Notes: generated by a model from the sequence alone, not told the origin. Counted from the first letter of the stretch, positions 35,778 through 44,860 are shown. The stretch is DNA of 64,000 bases from Bradyrhizobium erythrophlei (GCF_900129505.1 NZ_LT670818.1:4683001-4747000), one strand, 5' to 3'. Translations and numbers: made by a program.

Positions 35778-37001
35778 TCAATCGGCGGCGCGGGTAACGA
35801 TGCGGATCTCGGAGGTGAGGGTGCGGTGCACCGGGCATTTGTCGGCGATCTCCAATAGCCGCTTGCGCTGCTCGGCGTCGAGATTGCCCTCCATGCCGAT
35901 CACGAGATCAATCTGGTCGAGCATCCCCTCCCTGGTTTCGCATTCGGCGCAATCCTGCGCATGGATCTTGCTGTGCTTGAGTGTCACCGTGGTCCGCTCC
36001 AGCGGCAGCGACTTGCGATCGGCATAGAGGCGCATGGTCATCGAGGTGCAGGCGCCAAGGCCCGCGAGCACGAAATCATATGGCCCGGGGCCGGAGTCCT
36101 CGCCGCCGGCGGCAGCGGGCTCGTCCGCCAGCATCCGATGCGGCCCGATCGAAACGGTCTGCTGGAATTTGCTGGCCCTGGTTTCGCGCACCACGACCGT
36201 GCGCGGCGCCTCGCCGGGATCGGAAGCCGGCTCCGCGACGGCGGGCTCGATATAGCGTGTAGCCCAGGCGGCGATGACATCGGCGACATAAGCGGCGTCG
36301 CGCTTGCCGCCGAGAAGATGATCGGCATCCGCCAGCGAAACAAAGCTCTTGGGATGTTTGGCGGCGACGAATATCCGCGTGGCGTTGTCGATGCCGACGG
36401 TGTCGTCGACGGGCGAATGCATGATCAGAAGCGCCTTGTGCAGGTTCGTCACATGCATCATCAGGCCGTGCTCGGCGATGTCGTCGAGGAATTCGCGCGT
36501 GATGTGGAACGGTCGGCCCGCGAGCGAAACCTCGACCTTGCCTTGCTTGCGGATGTCCTCGATGCGATCCTTGAACAGCCCGGTGACATGGGCGGGATCG
36601 GAGGGCGCTGCGATGGTGACGACGGCCCTGGCCTCGGGAATTTGCGCCGCCGCGGCGAGAATGGCGGCGCCGCCGAGGCTGTGACCGATCAGGAGGGACG
36701 GCGCTTTGCGCGTCTCGCGCAGATGGTCGGCGGCGTGCACGAGATCGGCGACGTTCGAGGAGAAAGTGGAATTGGCAAAATCGCCTTCGCTGGAGCCGAG
36801 ACCCGTGAAGTCGAAGCGCAGCACCGCGATGCCTTTTGCCGCCAGGGCTGCCGCGATGCGCCGCGCCGCCAGCACGTCCTTGCCGCAGGTGAAACAATGC
36901 GCGAACAGCGCATAAGCCAGCGGCTCCCGCTCGGGCATATCAAGCGACGCCGCGAGCTGAAGGCCGCCTTCGCCGGTGAATTGGAAACGTTCGGTCGGCA
37001 T
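35778..37001 (-). CDS. Alpha/beta hydrolase - OsmC fusion protein
   Basis: 407 residues, two domains. The N-terminal ~250 form an alpha/beta hydrolase with AHCFTCGKD, FDFTGLGSSEGDF and the nucleophile elbow GHSLGG; HSPVDDTVG and DADHLL supply the acid and His. The C-terminal ~140 are an OsmC/Ohr-type domain: YDFVLAGLGACTSMTMRLYADRK and KCPVHRTL carry the two redox cysteines that reduce organic hydroperoxides. A known fusion in alphaproteobacteria. It lies 69 bp from the sulfite-oxidase-like gene on the same strand. The hydrolase could release acyl hydroperoxides for the OsmC domain; that is inference. Confidence 0.92.
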   Translation of the reverse strand: MPTERFQFTGEGGLQLAASLDMPEREPLAYALFAHCFTCGKDVLAARRIAAALAAKGIAVLRFDFTGLGSSEGDFANSTFSSNVADLVHAADHLRETRKAPSLLIGHSLGGAAILAAAAQIPEARAVVTIAAPSDPAHVTGLFKDRIEDIRKQGKVEVSLAGRPFHITREFLDDIAEHGLMMHVTNLHKALLIMHSPVDDTVGIDNATRIFVAAKHPKSFVSLADADHLLGGKRDAAYVADVIAAWATRYIEPAVAEPASDPGEAPRTVVVRETRASKFQQTVSIGPHRMLADEPAAAGGEDSGPGPYDFVLAGLGACTSMTMRLYADRKSLPLERTTVTLKHSKIHAQDCAECETREGMLDQIDLVIGMEGNLDAEQRKRLLEIADKCPVHRTLTSEIRIVTRAAD

Positions 37002-37070
37002 GTGAAGTCTCCATGAGGATGCGCGTCACACCTCTCCCGATGGGAGAGGTGTCGTCGAACTCTGGCAAAG

Positions 37071-37736
37071 TCAACCGCCGGAATAACGCTCTTCTTTCCA
37101 CGGATCGCCGCGGTTGTGATAGCCGCGGACTTCCCAATAGCCTGGCGCATCCTCGGCAAGGAATTCGATGCTCTGCAGCCATTTCGCGCTTTTCCAGAAA
37201 TAAAGATGCGGCACCACCAGCCGAACGGGGCCGCCGTGCTCCCAGTGCAGCGGCACGCCGGACCAGCTATGCGCGAGCAGGGCGTCCTCGGCGGCGAAAT
37301 CTTCCAGCGCGAGGTTGGTGGTGTAGCCGTCATGAGAATGCAGCACGACGTAACGCGCCTCGTCGCGCGGCCGGCAGGCATTGAGAAGGTCGCGGGTCGA
37401 AAGCCCCTCCCACTGGTTGTCGTAGCGCGACCAGGTGGTGACGCAATGGATGTCGGAGACGAAATTTGTCTGTTGCTGGGCTGTGAACTCCGTAAAATCC
37501 CAGAAGATCGGATGCTCGACCGCGCCGTAGACGTCGAGCCGCCAGCGTTCGCGCGAAATCTGCGGCGTCAGCCCGAGGTCAAGGATGGGCCAGTCTTTGG
37601 TCAAATGCTGTCCTGGCGGCAGGCGCTGCTCGTCGGCGCGCGCGGTCTTGCCGGTGAGGAAACGTCCCTCGCGCGCCCACCGTTCCTTGCTGCGGGTCAG
37701 CTTGCTGTCCGGGGGCGGATCGTTTTGTTCGGTCAT
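37071..37736 (-). CDS. Sulfite-oxidase-like molybdopterin oxidoreductase
   Basis: 221 residues, a single oxidoreductase_molyb domain. The molybdenum ligand Cys is in SDIHCVTTWSRYDNQWEG; LLAHSWSGVPLHWEHGGPVRLVVPHLYFWKSAKW is the other family hallmark. It lacks the C-terminal dimerisation domain of true sulfite oxidases. I start at 37736 (MTEQNDPPPDSKLTRSKERW), giving a cytoplasmic protein. The frame continues upstream into a signal-peptide-like stretch (MVALATPAFAG...) that coincides with a DNA hairpin, so I do not trust it. Substrate unknown. Confidence 0.88.
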   Translation of the reverse strand: MTEQNDPPPDSKLTRSKERWAREGRFLTGKTARADEQRLPPGQHLTKDWPILDLGLTPQISRERWRLDVYGAVEHPIFWDFTEFTAQQQTNFVSDIHCVTTWSRYDNQWEGLSTRDLLNACRPRDEARYVVLHSHDGYTTNLALEDFAAEDALLAHSWSGVPLHWEHGGPVRLVVPHLYFWKSAKWLQSIEFLAEDAPGYWEVRGYHNRGDPWKEERYSGG

Positions 37737-37755
37737 GTCTTGTGCGTATGCGTCA

Positions 37756-37775
37756 ACGCCGGCAAACGCCGGCGT
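37756..37775. repeat. Perfect hairpin between the P450 and molybdoprotein genes
   Basis: ACGCCGGC-AAAC-GCCGGCGT, an 8-bp perfect stem with a four-base loop and no T-run. It could slow transcription or protect mRNA ends between the two minus-strand genes. Confidence 0.6.
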
Positions 37776-37819
37776 CGCCAACGCTACCATGAACGCAATG
37801 CTGGCGGGAGGCGAAGGCT

Positions 37820-39040
37820 TCAGCCGTTCTTTCCAAAAAGCACGGGAAGCTGGCGCGGTCCGCGCACGGTGCCTTCCGACCATTTCACCTGACCGGCCGA
37901 GTCGAGCCGGAAATCCGGAATCCGCTTTAGCCATTCCTCGAGCGCGACCGTCATTTCCATGCGGGCCAGGTTGGAACCGACGCAGCGGTGAATGCCGAGG
38001 CCGAACGCGGCATGGCGGTTCTCCTTGCGGTCGATCACGACCTTGTCCGCGTCCGGGAACACGGCAGGATCCCGGTTTGCAGCGGGGAACGACAGCAGCA
38101 CCATGTTGCCGGGCTTGACCGGGCAGCCGCTGACGGTCGTTTCCTTCATCACTTCGCGCGCCATGGTGACCGGCGAATAGGCGCGCAGCAACTCCTCGAC
38201 CGCGGTCGGCATCAATTCGGGCTCCGCGACCAGCCGCTCGCGATCGGCAGGCGTCTTCGCCAGGTGCCACAGCGAGGCGCCGATCGCGCTCCAGGTGGTG
38301 TCGATGCCGGCGATCAAAAGCAGCCGCAGCGAGCCCAGCACGTGGCCGTCGGACAGCGGCTGGCCATTCTTGTCCTTCGCGTTCATCAGCGTCGAGATCA
38401 GATCGTCGGTCTTGTGCATCTTGCGGTATTCGATATGGCCGGCGAAATAGCCGGCCATCTCCTGGACCGCGCGCATCAGGGTGTCATTATCCTTGATGCC
38501 GAGTTCGAGGATTTCGTGGATCCATTTGATGAAGAGGTCAGAGTCCTTCTCGGGGATGCCGAGCATGTGGGCGATGGCGCGAACCGGAACGTGCTTGGTG
38601 TAGCGCGCCGCGGCGTCGCATTGGCCATCGGCGATGAATTCGTCGATCAGCTCGTTGCAGATGGCGCGAACCCTCGGCTCCAGTCTCTTCATGGCGTCGG
38701 GCGTGAATGGCGGCAGCAATAGCTGCTTCGCCGGCTTGTGTTCCGGCGGGTCGGAGGTGATCGGCGGCGCCACGCCCGTGGTTTCCGGTCGGACGTCGCG
38801 CACGATCACGCGGCGCGAGGAGAAATGTTCGGTGTCGTGGGCGATTTCCCGGACCGCCTCGTAGGTGGTCGGCAGGTAGCAGCCGAGGAAACGGTCCGTG
38901 TGAACCAGCGGCGATGCGGAGCGCAATTCGTCCCAGATCGGAAACGGATTCTCGGTCCAGCGCGGGTCGGTATGGTCGAAATCGTGCACCCAATCTTTGA
39001 CAGGGGGATGTTCGGGCAACGTGCTGGTGGCATCGGACAT
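37820..39040 (-). CDS. Cytochrome P450 (bacterial class I)
   Basis: 406 residues from the ATG at 39040. Heme motif FGLGIHRCVG with ligand Cys at about 353; AGIDTT on the I helix at about 244-249; EELLR as ExxR. It is a soluble monooxygenase needing a ferredoxin and a reductase; a [3Fe-4S] ferredoxin gene lies 91 bp upstream on the same strand. A divergent TetR gene beyond the ferredoxin probably controls both. No ferredoxin reductase is in the window. Substrate unknown. Confidence 0.95.
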   Translation of the reverse strand: MSDATSTLPEHPPVKDWVHDFDHTDPRWTENPFPIWDELRSASPLVHTDRFLGCYLPTTYEAVREIAHDTEHFSSRRVIVRDVRPETTGVAPPITSDPPEHKPAKQLLLPPFTPDAMKRLEPRVRAICNELIDEFIADGQCDAAARYTKHVPVRAIAHMLGIPEKDSDLFIKWIHEILELGIKDNDTLMRAVQEMAGYFAGHIEYRKMHKTDDLISTLMNAKDKNGQPLSDGHVLGSLRLLLIAGIDTTWSAIGASLWHLAKTPADRERLVAEPELMPTAVEELLRAYSPVTMAREVMKETTVSGCPVKPGNMVLLSFPAANRDPAVFPDADKVVIDRKENRHAAFGLGIHRCVGSNLARMEMTVALEEWLKRIPDFRLDSAGQVKWSEGTVRGPRQLPVLFGKNG

Positions 39041-39131
39041 CGGGGCAGATCCTCTGGTTCGTTCGCTTGATCTATGACGGCGCTGGAAATCGGTCGGCGG
39101 ATTCAAATCGGCGGGACTGACTCACGAGCGT

Positions 39132-39341
39132 TCACTCTTCGGTGACTTCGATCGCGAGTTCCGGACAATTGGTCTTCGCGAGCCAGGCCTTGTCCTCGAG
39201 CCCCGCCGGCACGCTACCGTCGCCGACTTCGTGGGCATTGCCGAATTCGTCGAGGTTGAACAGTTCGGACGCCAGCGACTTGCAGCGGGCATGCCCCTGA
39301 CACTTTTCCTGGTCGACGTGGATTTTAAGTTTTCCCGACAT
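39132..39341 (-). CDS. [3Fe-4S] ferredoxin, P450 electron donor
   Basis: 69 residues. Three Cys ligands only: Cys14 and Cys20 in CQGHARC and Cys59 in NCPELAI. The second position of the usual four-Cys motif is Gly/His, which indicates a [3Fe-4S] cluster as in P450-linked ferredoxins. It is followed by the P450 gene and should reduce it. Confidence 0.94.
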   Translation of the reverse strand: MSGKLKIHVDQEKCQGHARCKSLASELFNLDEFGNAHEVGDGSVPAGLEDKAWLAKTNCPELAIEVTEE

Positions 39342-39455
39342 GGCGATCGTTTCCCTTGGTCACGCGCGCTTCGCGGCGTGTAGTATGTTTCCCATCCTTG
39401 ACGGAGATGGGGCAGGCATCTTGGCTGCGCCCTTAAGTTATAGCATATTACATTA

Positions 39456-39470
39456 GCGTCGCGCCGACGC
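39456..39470. promoter_or_regulatory. Candidate TetR operator between the ferredoxin and TetR genes
   Basis: GCGTCG-CGC-CGACGC is a perfect 6-bp inverted repeat about 30 bp before the TetR ATG. The flanking AT-rich stretch (TTATAGCATATTACATTA) may hold promoter elements for one or both divergent units. Position and symmetry suit TetR autoregulation, but the binding is inferred. Confidence 0.45.
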
Positions 39471-39502
39471 GTCAAGCGGAAAGTGATGGATTGTTACTTT
39501 AG

Positions 39503-40135
39503 ATGACTCAACTCGTGCGCAAGTCGCTCCACGCCTACCACCATGGGGATCTCAGGGATGCCCTGGTTCAGGCCGCGCTCCAGGAAGCCGAGCAGGGCGG
39601 ACCTGAAGCCATCAGCATCAAGGCCCTGGCGAAAAGACTGGGTGTCTCGCAGCCGGCGCCGTACCGGCATTTTGCCGACCGAGAGGCCCTGCTTGCAGCG
39701 GTGACGGCGGAGGCCTTCCGGCAATTCAGCGCAACGCTGCGTGCCTCGATCGGAAAGCCTTCCAGACGCTCAAAACTGTCGCGCTTCGCGCAGGCGACGC
39801 TGGCCTTCGGCCTTCGCCGCAACGGAATCTACCGCCTGATGTTCGCGTCGCGGACCATGGCCTGTGCCGCGAAAGGCAGCGAACTCCATAACGCGGCGAT
39901 GGAGACGTTTGCGCTGGTGCTGGAGGCGCTCGAGGCGCCTGCAGTCGGCTTGTTGCGCGAGCGGCACGCCCTGAAAATCTGGGCCGCGCTGCATGGGGTG
40001 GTAATGCTGGCCGAGCAGGGGCTGCTCACCGGGCAGCTCGCTGACATGACCCGGGAGGAACTGGTCGAGGATATCGTGGCGGAGACGAAACTGTCGCTGT
40101 CGGTCGCGATCAAGCAGGCGAGTGATGGCGCGTGA
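39503..40135 (+). CDS. TetR-family transcriptional regulator
   Basis: 210 residues. The N-terminal helix-turn-helix is in ISIKALAKRLGVSQPAPYRHFADREALLAAV (about residues 37-67). The C-terminal part (LRRNGIYRLMFASRTMA, LKIWAALHGVVMLAEQGLLTGQL) belongs to the TetR_C_33/WHG type. Divergent from the ferredoxin-P450 pair, so probably their repressor, with ligand related to the P450 substrate. Confidence 0.92.
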   Translation: MTQLVRKSLHAYHHGDLRDALVQAALQEAEQGGPEAISIKALAKRLGVSQPAPYRHFADREALLAAVTAEAFRQFSATLRASIGKPSRRSKLSRFAQATLAFGLRRNGIYRLMFASRTMACAAKGSELHNAAMETFALVLEALEAPAVGLLRERHALKIWAALHGVVMLAEQGLLTGQLADMTREELVEDIVAETKLSLSVAIKQASDGA

Positions 40136-40179
40136 AGCGGCGCCGCAGCGTCCGAATCCTCGCTATGCAGGCTGTACTT

Positions 40180-40322
40180 TCCTCATCCTGAGAAGCGGCG
40201 TCGGAGTTTATCATCGGGCCGCGCTTTGCGCGGACCCGTTGGCCGCGTCTCGAAGGATGAGGCCACCGGCGGCACCTCATGGTTCGAGACGCACGGCGCT
40301 GCCGTGCTCCTCACCATGAGGG
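40180..40322. repeat. Palindromic repeat, family D, complete copy with two hairpins
   Basis: First hairpin: CCTCATCCTGAG...TCTCGAAGGATGAGG; second: CCTCATGGTTCGAGACG...CTCCTCACCATGAGG. It fills the space between the convergent TetR and amidase genes, and may terminate both. Confidence 0.82.
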
Positions 40323-40328
40323 GGGATC

Positions 40329-41753
40329 CTACTTCGGCGGCCTTGGATCGATCGGCGTGGTGCCGCGCACGCCCAGAATATCCTCCAGCAGCTTGGCGCC
40401 GGCGAGAAGCTGCGCCTCGCCGCGGGGGGCCGCCACCATCTGGAGTCCGACCGGCAGGCCCGACGCCGTAAAACCGCACGGCAAGGACAGCGCCGGGCAG
40501 CACACCAGCGTGATGGCGTAGACGATGCCCAGCCATTCGACGTAATTGTCGAATTTCTGGCCCGCGCATTCCGCGACATAGCGGTTCTCGACCGGAAACG
40601 GCGCAACGATGGTCGCCGGCGCCAGCAGCAGATCGTAGGTCTTGAAGAATTCAAGCGTACGGACGGTCATCGCGATGCGCTGCGCTTCGGCGCGCGCGAT
40701 CTGCTCGACCGTCAGCTTCAGGCCTTCCTCGATATTCCAGATCACCTCGGGCTTGAGCAGGTCGCGCTTGGAGCGCAACAGCTCAGCCTTGCTGATCGCA
40801 AAGTCGAACGCGCGCAGCACATGGAAGCATTCATGGGCCTCGCGCAGGTCCGGATGGGCTTCCTCGACGATGGCGCCGGCTTCGGCGAAGCGCAAAGCCG
40901 CCTTGCGGGTGATGGCGGCAACCTCGGGATCGACCGGGGTGATGCCGAGGTCGGGCGAATAGGCAATGCGTTTTGGGCGCTTGCCGGAGCGCGCTTCCGC
41001 CAGGAACGAGGTCGGCAGCACGGGCAGCGACAAGGGATCGGCTGGGTGTTCGCCGCTCATGGCGTCGAGCAACAGCGCGAGATCTTCGATATTGCGCGCC
41101 ATCGGGCCCTGCACACCGAGATTGCGGTCGATCTTGAAGTTGGGCGTGTGCGCGACGCGCCCGATGCTCGGGCGCAGGCCGACGATGCCGCAGAAGCTTG
41201 CGGGGTTGCGCAGCGAGCCGCCCATGTCGGAACCGTGCGCGAGCCACGCCATGCCCGTTGCGAGCGCGACCGCAGCGCCCCCCGAGGAGCCGGCGGCGGA
41301 GCGTGAAGTATCCCAGGGATTCCGCGTCGCGCCGAACACTTCGTTAAAGGTGTTGGCGCCGGCGCCGAATTCCGGCGTGTTGGATTTGGCGTAGACCACC
41401 CCGCCGTTGCTTTCGAGATGCTCGACCAGCAGATCGGAACGATCGGGGATATGATTCCGGTAGATCGGCGAGCCCTGGGTCGTGAGCACGCCCGCGACAC
41501 TGGTCAGGTCCTTGATCGGAATTGGCAGCCCTGCGAGCAGGCCGCGCTCGCCTTTGGGCTGCTTCATCAGGGTTTTGGCGTGGCTCCGGGCGCGATCGAA
41601 GCAGCGCGTCGGTAACGCGTTCACCAGACCGTCGACTTCGGCGATCCGGCTCTCCAGCACGTCGAGCAGATCGAGCGGGGAGACTTCGCCCGAATTGAGT
41701 TTGTCGACGATGGCGCATGCCGTCGCCCGCACTAGTTCCTGATTGGATGCCAC
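40329..41753 (-). CDS. Amidase-signature family hydrolase
   Basis: 474 residues. Lys at about 81 (PIKDLTS), the AGSSGG serines at about 156-157 and the nucleophile Ser at about 180 (SDMGGS) form the triad. It is only distantly similar to the amidase at 29563. It diverges from the formamidase-like hydrolase gene across 110 bp. Substrate unknown; cytoplasmic. Confidence 0.92.
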   Translation of the reverse strand: MASNQELVRATACAIVDKLNSGEVSPLDLLDVLESRIAEVDGLVNALPTRCFDRARSHAKTLMKQPKGERGLLAGLPIPIKDLTSVAGVLTTQGSPIYRNHIPDRSDLLVEHLESNGGVVYAKSNTPEFGAGANTFNEVFGATRNPWDTSRSAAGSSGGAAVALATGMAWLAHGSDMGGSLRNPASFCGIVGLRPSIGRVAHTPNFKIDRNLGVQGPMARNIEDLALLLDAMSGEHPADPLSLPVLPTSFLAEARSGKRPKRIAYSPDLGITPVDPEVAAITRKAALRFAEAGAIVEEAHPDLREAHECFHVLRAFDFAISKAELLRSKRDLLKPEVIWNIEEGLKLTVEQIARAEAQRIAMTVRTLEFFKTYDLLLAPATIVAPFPVENRYVAECAGQKFDNYVEWLGIVYAITLVCCPALSLPCGFTASGLPVGLQMVAAPRGEAQLLAGAKLLEDILGVRGTTPIDPRPPK

Positions 41754-41863
41754 CTACGTCTCCCGGTCCTTCGCCTTTTCGAAAACGGATCGCCTAGTGC
41801 TGTAGAACATTTTCCGGCAGACTGGCAAACGCGCCGAAGTTCTGGCTGCACTGGAGATTTGGA

Positions 41864-42715
41864 ATGTCGACATTGTTCTCTGCGCTGGACTGGCGCAGCA
41901 TGAGCCAGGAAGAGCGCGACCTCGGCCTCAACAACGGCGTTGCGGTGAAGGGAAGCGTCGAGATGGTCGGCGGCTGCGAGCAGCGCTCCGGCGAGATGCG
42001 CAGGCGCTACGGCGAACATATCGATCTCCGCTACGGCCCGCGCGAGCGCAACCGGATCGATTTTCTTAAAGCCCGCGAGAACGCGCCGACACTGCTGTTC
42101 ATCCACGGCGGCTATTGGCAGGCGCGCGCCAAGGAGGTGTTCACGATCTTTGCCGAGGGGCCGATGGCGCACGGCATCAACGTCGCGCTGATCGGCTACA
42201 CGCTGGCGCCGGACGCGACGCTGGATGAGATCGTCGCCGAAATCCATGCCGGAATCGATTTTCTCGGCCGCGAATTGCCCGCGCTCGGCGGCGACGCCAG
42301 CGGGATCGTGGCGTCCGGCTGGTCGGCCGGCGGGCATCTGACGGCGATGGCGCTGTCACATCCGAAAGTCCGGGCGGGCATGGCGATATCGGGCATCTAC
42401 GACCTCGAGTTGATCCGGCACAGCTATCTCAACGTCAAGCTCGGGCTCGACGAAGCGATGTCGCGCCGCAACTCGCCGATGATGCAGGCCGGCGGTCCGC
42501 CAAAACCGTTGTCGCTGGTGGTCGGCAGCGCAGAACTGCCGCTGCTGCGCAAGCAGACCGCGGATTTCGCCGGCCATCGCGCGAAGTTTGGACTGCCGGT
42601 GACGTACGAAGAAATCCCCGGCGCCAACCATTTTACCATTTTGGAAGAACTGCTCTCGCCGGCCGGACGGATCACGACGCTGATCCGGCAGTTGTTCGAG
42701 CGAACGGCGGGTTGA
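41864..42715 (+). CDS. Alpha/beta hydrolase, kynurenine formamidase-like
   Basis: 283 residues. Oxyanion motif HGGYW, nucleophile elbow GWSAGGH, acid probably in the VVGSAELP region and His in GANHFTIL. The HGGYW motif is typical of arylformamidases and esterase/lipase BDLF2-like proteins. No kynureninase or tryptophan dioxygenase gene is near, so the exact role is open. The adjacent divergent amidase suggests an amide-catabolism context. Confidence 0.85.
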   Translation: MSTLFSALDWRSMSQEERDLGLNNGVAVKGSVEMVGGCEQRSGEMRRRYGEHIDLRYGPRERNRIDFLKARENAPTLLFIHGGYWQARAKEVFTIFAEGPMAHGINVALIGYTLAPDATLDEIVAEIHAGIDFLGRELPALGGDASGIVASGWSAGGHLTAMALSHPKVRAGMAISGIYDLELIRHSYLNVKLGLDEAMSRRNSPMMQAGGPPKPLSLVVGSAELPLLRKQTADFAGHRAKFGLPVTYEEIPGANHFTILEELLSPAGRITTLIRQLFERTAG

Positions 42716-42722
42716 CCAACTC

Positions 42723-42806
42723 CGTCATTGCGAGCGAAGCGAAGCAATCCATCTTGCCACAAGGGAAGTGTGGATTGCTTCGTCGCTAACGCTCCTCGCA
42801 ATGACG
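42723..42806. repeat. Palindromic intergenic repeat, family A, copy 5
   Basis: Arms CGTCATTGCGAGCGAAGCGA... and ...CGCTCCTCGCAATGACG, one of them with a small CTAACG variant. It fills the gap between the convergent hydrolase and SDR genes. Confidence 0.92.
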
Positions 42807-42822
42807 GTGACAGAGCAACGCG

Positions 42823-43599
42823 CTACCCCCACCCCGCGCTGATACCGCCGTCGACGGTGTAGATCACGCCCGAGGTATACCCCGATCGGTCGGAGGCGAG
42901 GAACGCCATCAGGTCGCCGATTTCGCGGGCGTGCGCCGGGCGGCCGAGCGGCATGCCCTTCTGGAATTCCTTGTAGCGGTTCTCGTCACCGAACTGGTGT
43001 TTTGCGCGGGTCTTCAGCAGCGTGACGTGGCGGTCGGTGCCGACCGGGCCGGGATTGATGCCGACCACGCGGATATTGTCGGCGAGGCTCTTGCCGCCGA
43101 GCGCGCGCGTGAACGCCATGATCGCGGCATTGCCGGCGCTGCCGCAGATGTAATTGGCGTCGAATTTTTCGCCGGCGGCGCCGATGTCGTTGACGATCAC
43201 GCCGCCCCCGCGCGCCTTCATCTGCGCATAGATGGCGCGGGTCAGGTTGATATAGCCGAACACCTTGAGGTTCCAGGCGTGACGCCAGGTCTCCTCGTCG
43301 ATCTTGTCGATCGAGCCGCCGGGAATATCGCCGGCATTGTTGACGAGGATGTCGATGTCGGCGGCGTCCTTGGCGAGCCTGGCGAGATCCGCAGGGTTCC
43401 GGAGGTCGACGATTTGCGTCGTGGCGTCGATCTGATGGGCCGAGCGCAGCCGATCGGCGAGTGCCTTCAGTTGATCGCCGCTGCGGGCCGCGAGCATGAC
43501 GTGAGCACCTTCTTCGGCAAAGGCCTCGGCGGCGGCGGCGCCGATGCCCTTCGATGCGCCGGTTATCAGCACGCGTTTGCCGCGCAAATGGAGATCCAT
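42823..43599 (-). CDS. Short-chain dehydrogenase/reductase with altered active site
   Basis: 258 residues. Classical cofactor motif TGASKGIG at 14-21, NNAG and the C-terminal SGVIYTVDGG are intact. The catalytic YxxxK is replaced: the sequence reads YICGS, with Ser where Lys is expected, and the usual Ser of the triad lies in NDIGAAG with no Ser at the normal place. It may therefore act by a different mechanism or be a non-catalytic binding protein. It is divergent from the tartrate dehydrogenase gene (181 bp apart). Confidence 0.88.
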   Translation of the reverse strand: MDLHLRGKRVLITGASKGIGAAAAEAFAEEGAHVMLAARSGDQLKALADRLRSAHQIDATTQIVDLRNPADLARLAKDAADIDILVNNAGDIPGGSIDKIDEETWRHAWNLKVFGYINLTRAIYAQMKARGGGVIVNDIGAAGEKFDANYICGSAGNAAIMAFTRALGGKSLADNIRVVGINPGPVGTDRHVTLLKTRAKHQFGDENRYKEFQKGMPLGRPAHAREIGDLMAFLASDRSGYTSGVIYTVDGGISAGWG

Positions 43600-43780
43600 G
43601 GGACTGCTCGCTTGGTTGGGATACGTCTGAGGGGATTTCGGGATGGGATGAAACAGTTAGGCCGGCGCCGCCGAGGCGGTCAACATTGCACTGCAGCGTT
43701 GCACCCGGGCGTGGTTTGGTCCATTGCAATCCGATCCAACATAGGACATCCCCGGCACGCCAAGGCTTAAGGAATTCTCG

Positions 43781-44860
43781 ATGAGCAACCAGAAAAAGCA
43801 ATATCGGATCGCGGTCATTCCCGGCGATGGCATCGGCAAGGAAGTGGTGCCGGAGGGTCTGCGGGTGCTGGAGCAGGCCGCCAAGAAGCACGGCGTCAGC
43901 CTGCATTTCGACCATTTCGATTTCGCCTCCTGGGATTATTACGAAAAGCACGGCGAGATGATGCCGGAGGACTGGAAGGCGAAAATTGGCAAGCATGACG
44001 CGATCTATTTCGGCGCGGTCGGCTGGCCCGCGAAAATTCCCGATCACATTTCCTTGTGGGGATCGCTGATCAAATTCCGCCGCGAATTCGACCAATACGT
44101 GAACCTGCGCCCGGTGCGGCTGATGCCGGGGGTGCCGTCGCCGCTCGCCAACCGCAAGCCCGGCGATATCGATTTCTGGGTGGTGCGCGAGAATACCGAA
44201 GGCGAGTATTCTTCCGTCGGCGGGCGAATGTTCCCCGATACCGACCGCGAATTCGTGACCCAGCAGACGGTGATGACCCGCATCGGCGTCGACCGCATCC
44301 TGAAATTCGCCTTCGACCTGGCGCAGTCGCGGCCGACGAAGCATTTGACCTCGGCGACCAAATCCAACGGCATTTCCATCACCATGCCCTATTGGGACGA
44401 GCGCGTGGAGGCGATGGCCAAAAAATACCCCGGCGTAAAGTGGGACAAGTATCACATCGACATCCTCACCGCGAATTTCGTCCTGCATCCGGACTGGTTC
44501 GATGTCGTGGTCGGCTCGAATCTGTTCGGCGACATCCTCTCCGATCTCGGGCCGGCCTGCACCGGCACCATCGGTATCGCCCCGTCGGGCAATATCAATC
44601 CGGAAGGCAACTTTCCGTCCGTGTTCGAGCCGGTGCACGGCTCGGCGCCGGACATCGCAGGGCAGGGCATCGCCAATCCCATCGGCATGATCTGGTCGGG
44701 TGCGATGATGCTCGAACATCTCGGCGAGAAGAGCGCGGCGGCCTCGATCGTCGCCGCGATCGAGCGCACCCTCGGCGAACGCACGCTGCGCACCAAGGAT
44801 CTCGGCGGCAACGCCGACACCGCCGTCTGCGGCAAGGCGGTCGCGGAGATGGTGGAGTAG
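43781..44860 (+). CDS. ttuC: Tartrate dehydrogenase / D-malate dehydrogenase-type decarboxylating enzyme
   Basis: 359 residues of the isocitrate/isopropylmalate dehydrogenase superfamily. IAVIPGDGIGKEVVPEGL opens the protein; RENTEGEYSSVGGR and the metal-binding region VGSNLFGDILSDLGP with GSAPDIAGQGIANP follow. FFGAVGWP-like text (IYFGAVGWPAKIPDHISLW) and the RREFDQYVNLRPVRL segment point to the tartrate/malate branch rather than LeuB. It oxidises tartrate or D-malate with NAD+ and a divalent metal. Single gene with a family D-like repeat downstream. Confidence 0.9.
   Translation: MSNQKKQYRIAVIPGDGIGKEVVPEGLRVLEQAAKKHGVSLHFDHFDFASWDYYEKHGEMMPEDWKAKIGKHDAIYFGAVGWPAKIPDHISLWGSLIKFRREFDQYVNLRPVRLMPGVPSPLANRKPGDIDFWVVRENTEGEYSSVGGRMFPDTDREFVTQQTVMTRIGVDRILKFAFDLAQSRPTKHLTSATKSNGISITMPYWDERVEAMAKKYPGVKWDKYHIDILTANFVLHPDWFDVVVGSNLFGDILSDLGPACTGTIGIAPSGNINPEGNFPSVFEPVHGSAPDIAGQGIANPIGMIWSGAMMLEHLGEKSAAASIVAAIERTLGERTLRTKDLGGNADTAVCGKAVAEMVE

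Noticed and set aside
37737..37790. A signal peptide in front of the sulfite-oxidase-like protein (MVALATPAFAG...)
   Set aside because: The stretch coincides with a perfect DNA hairpin between two genes, and related one-domain proteins start near the ATG I chose. It remains possible but unsupported.
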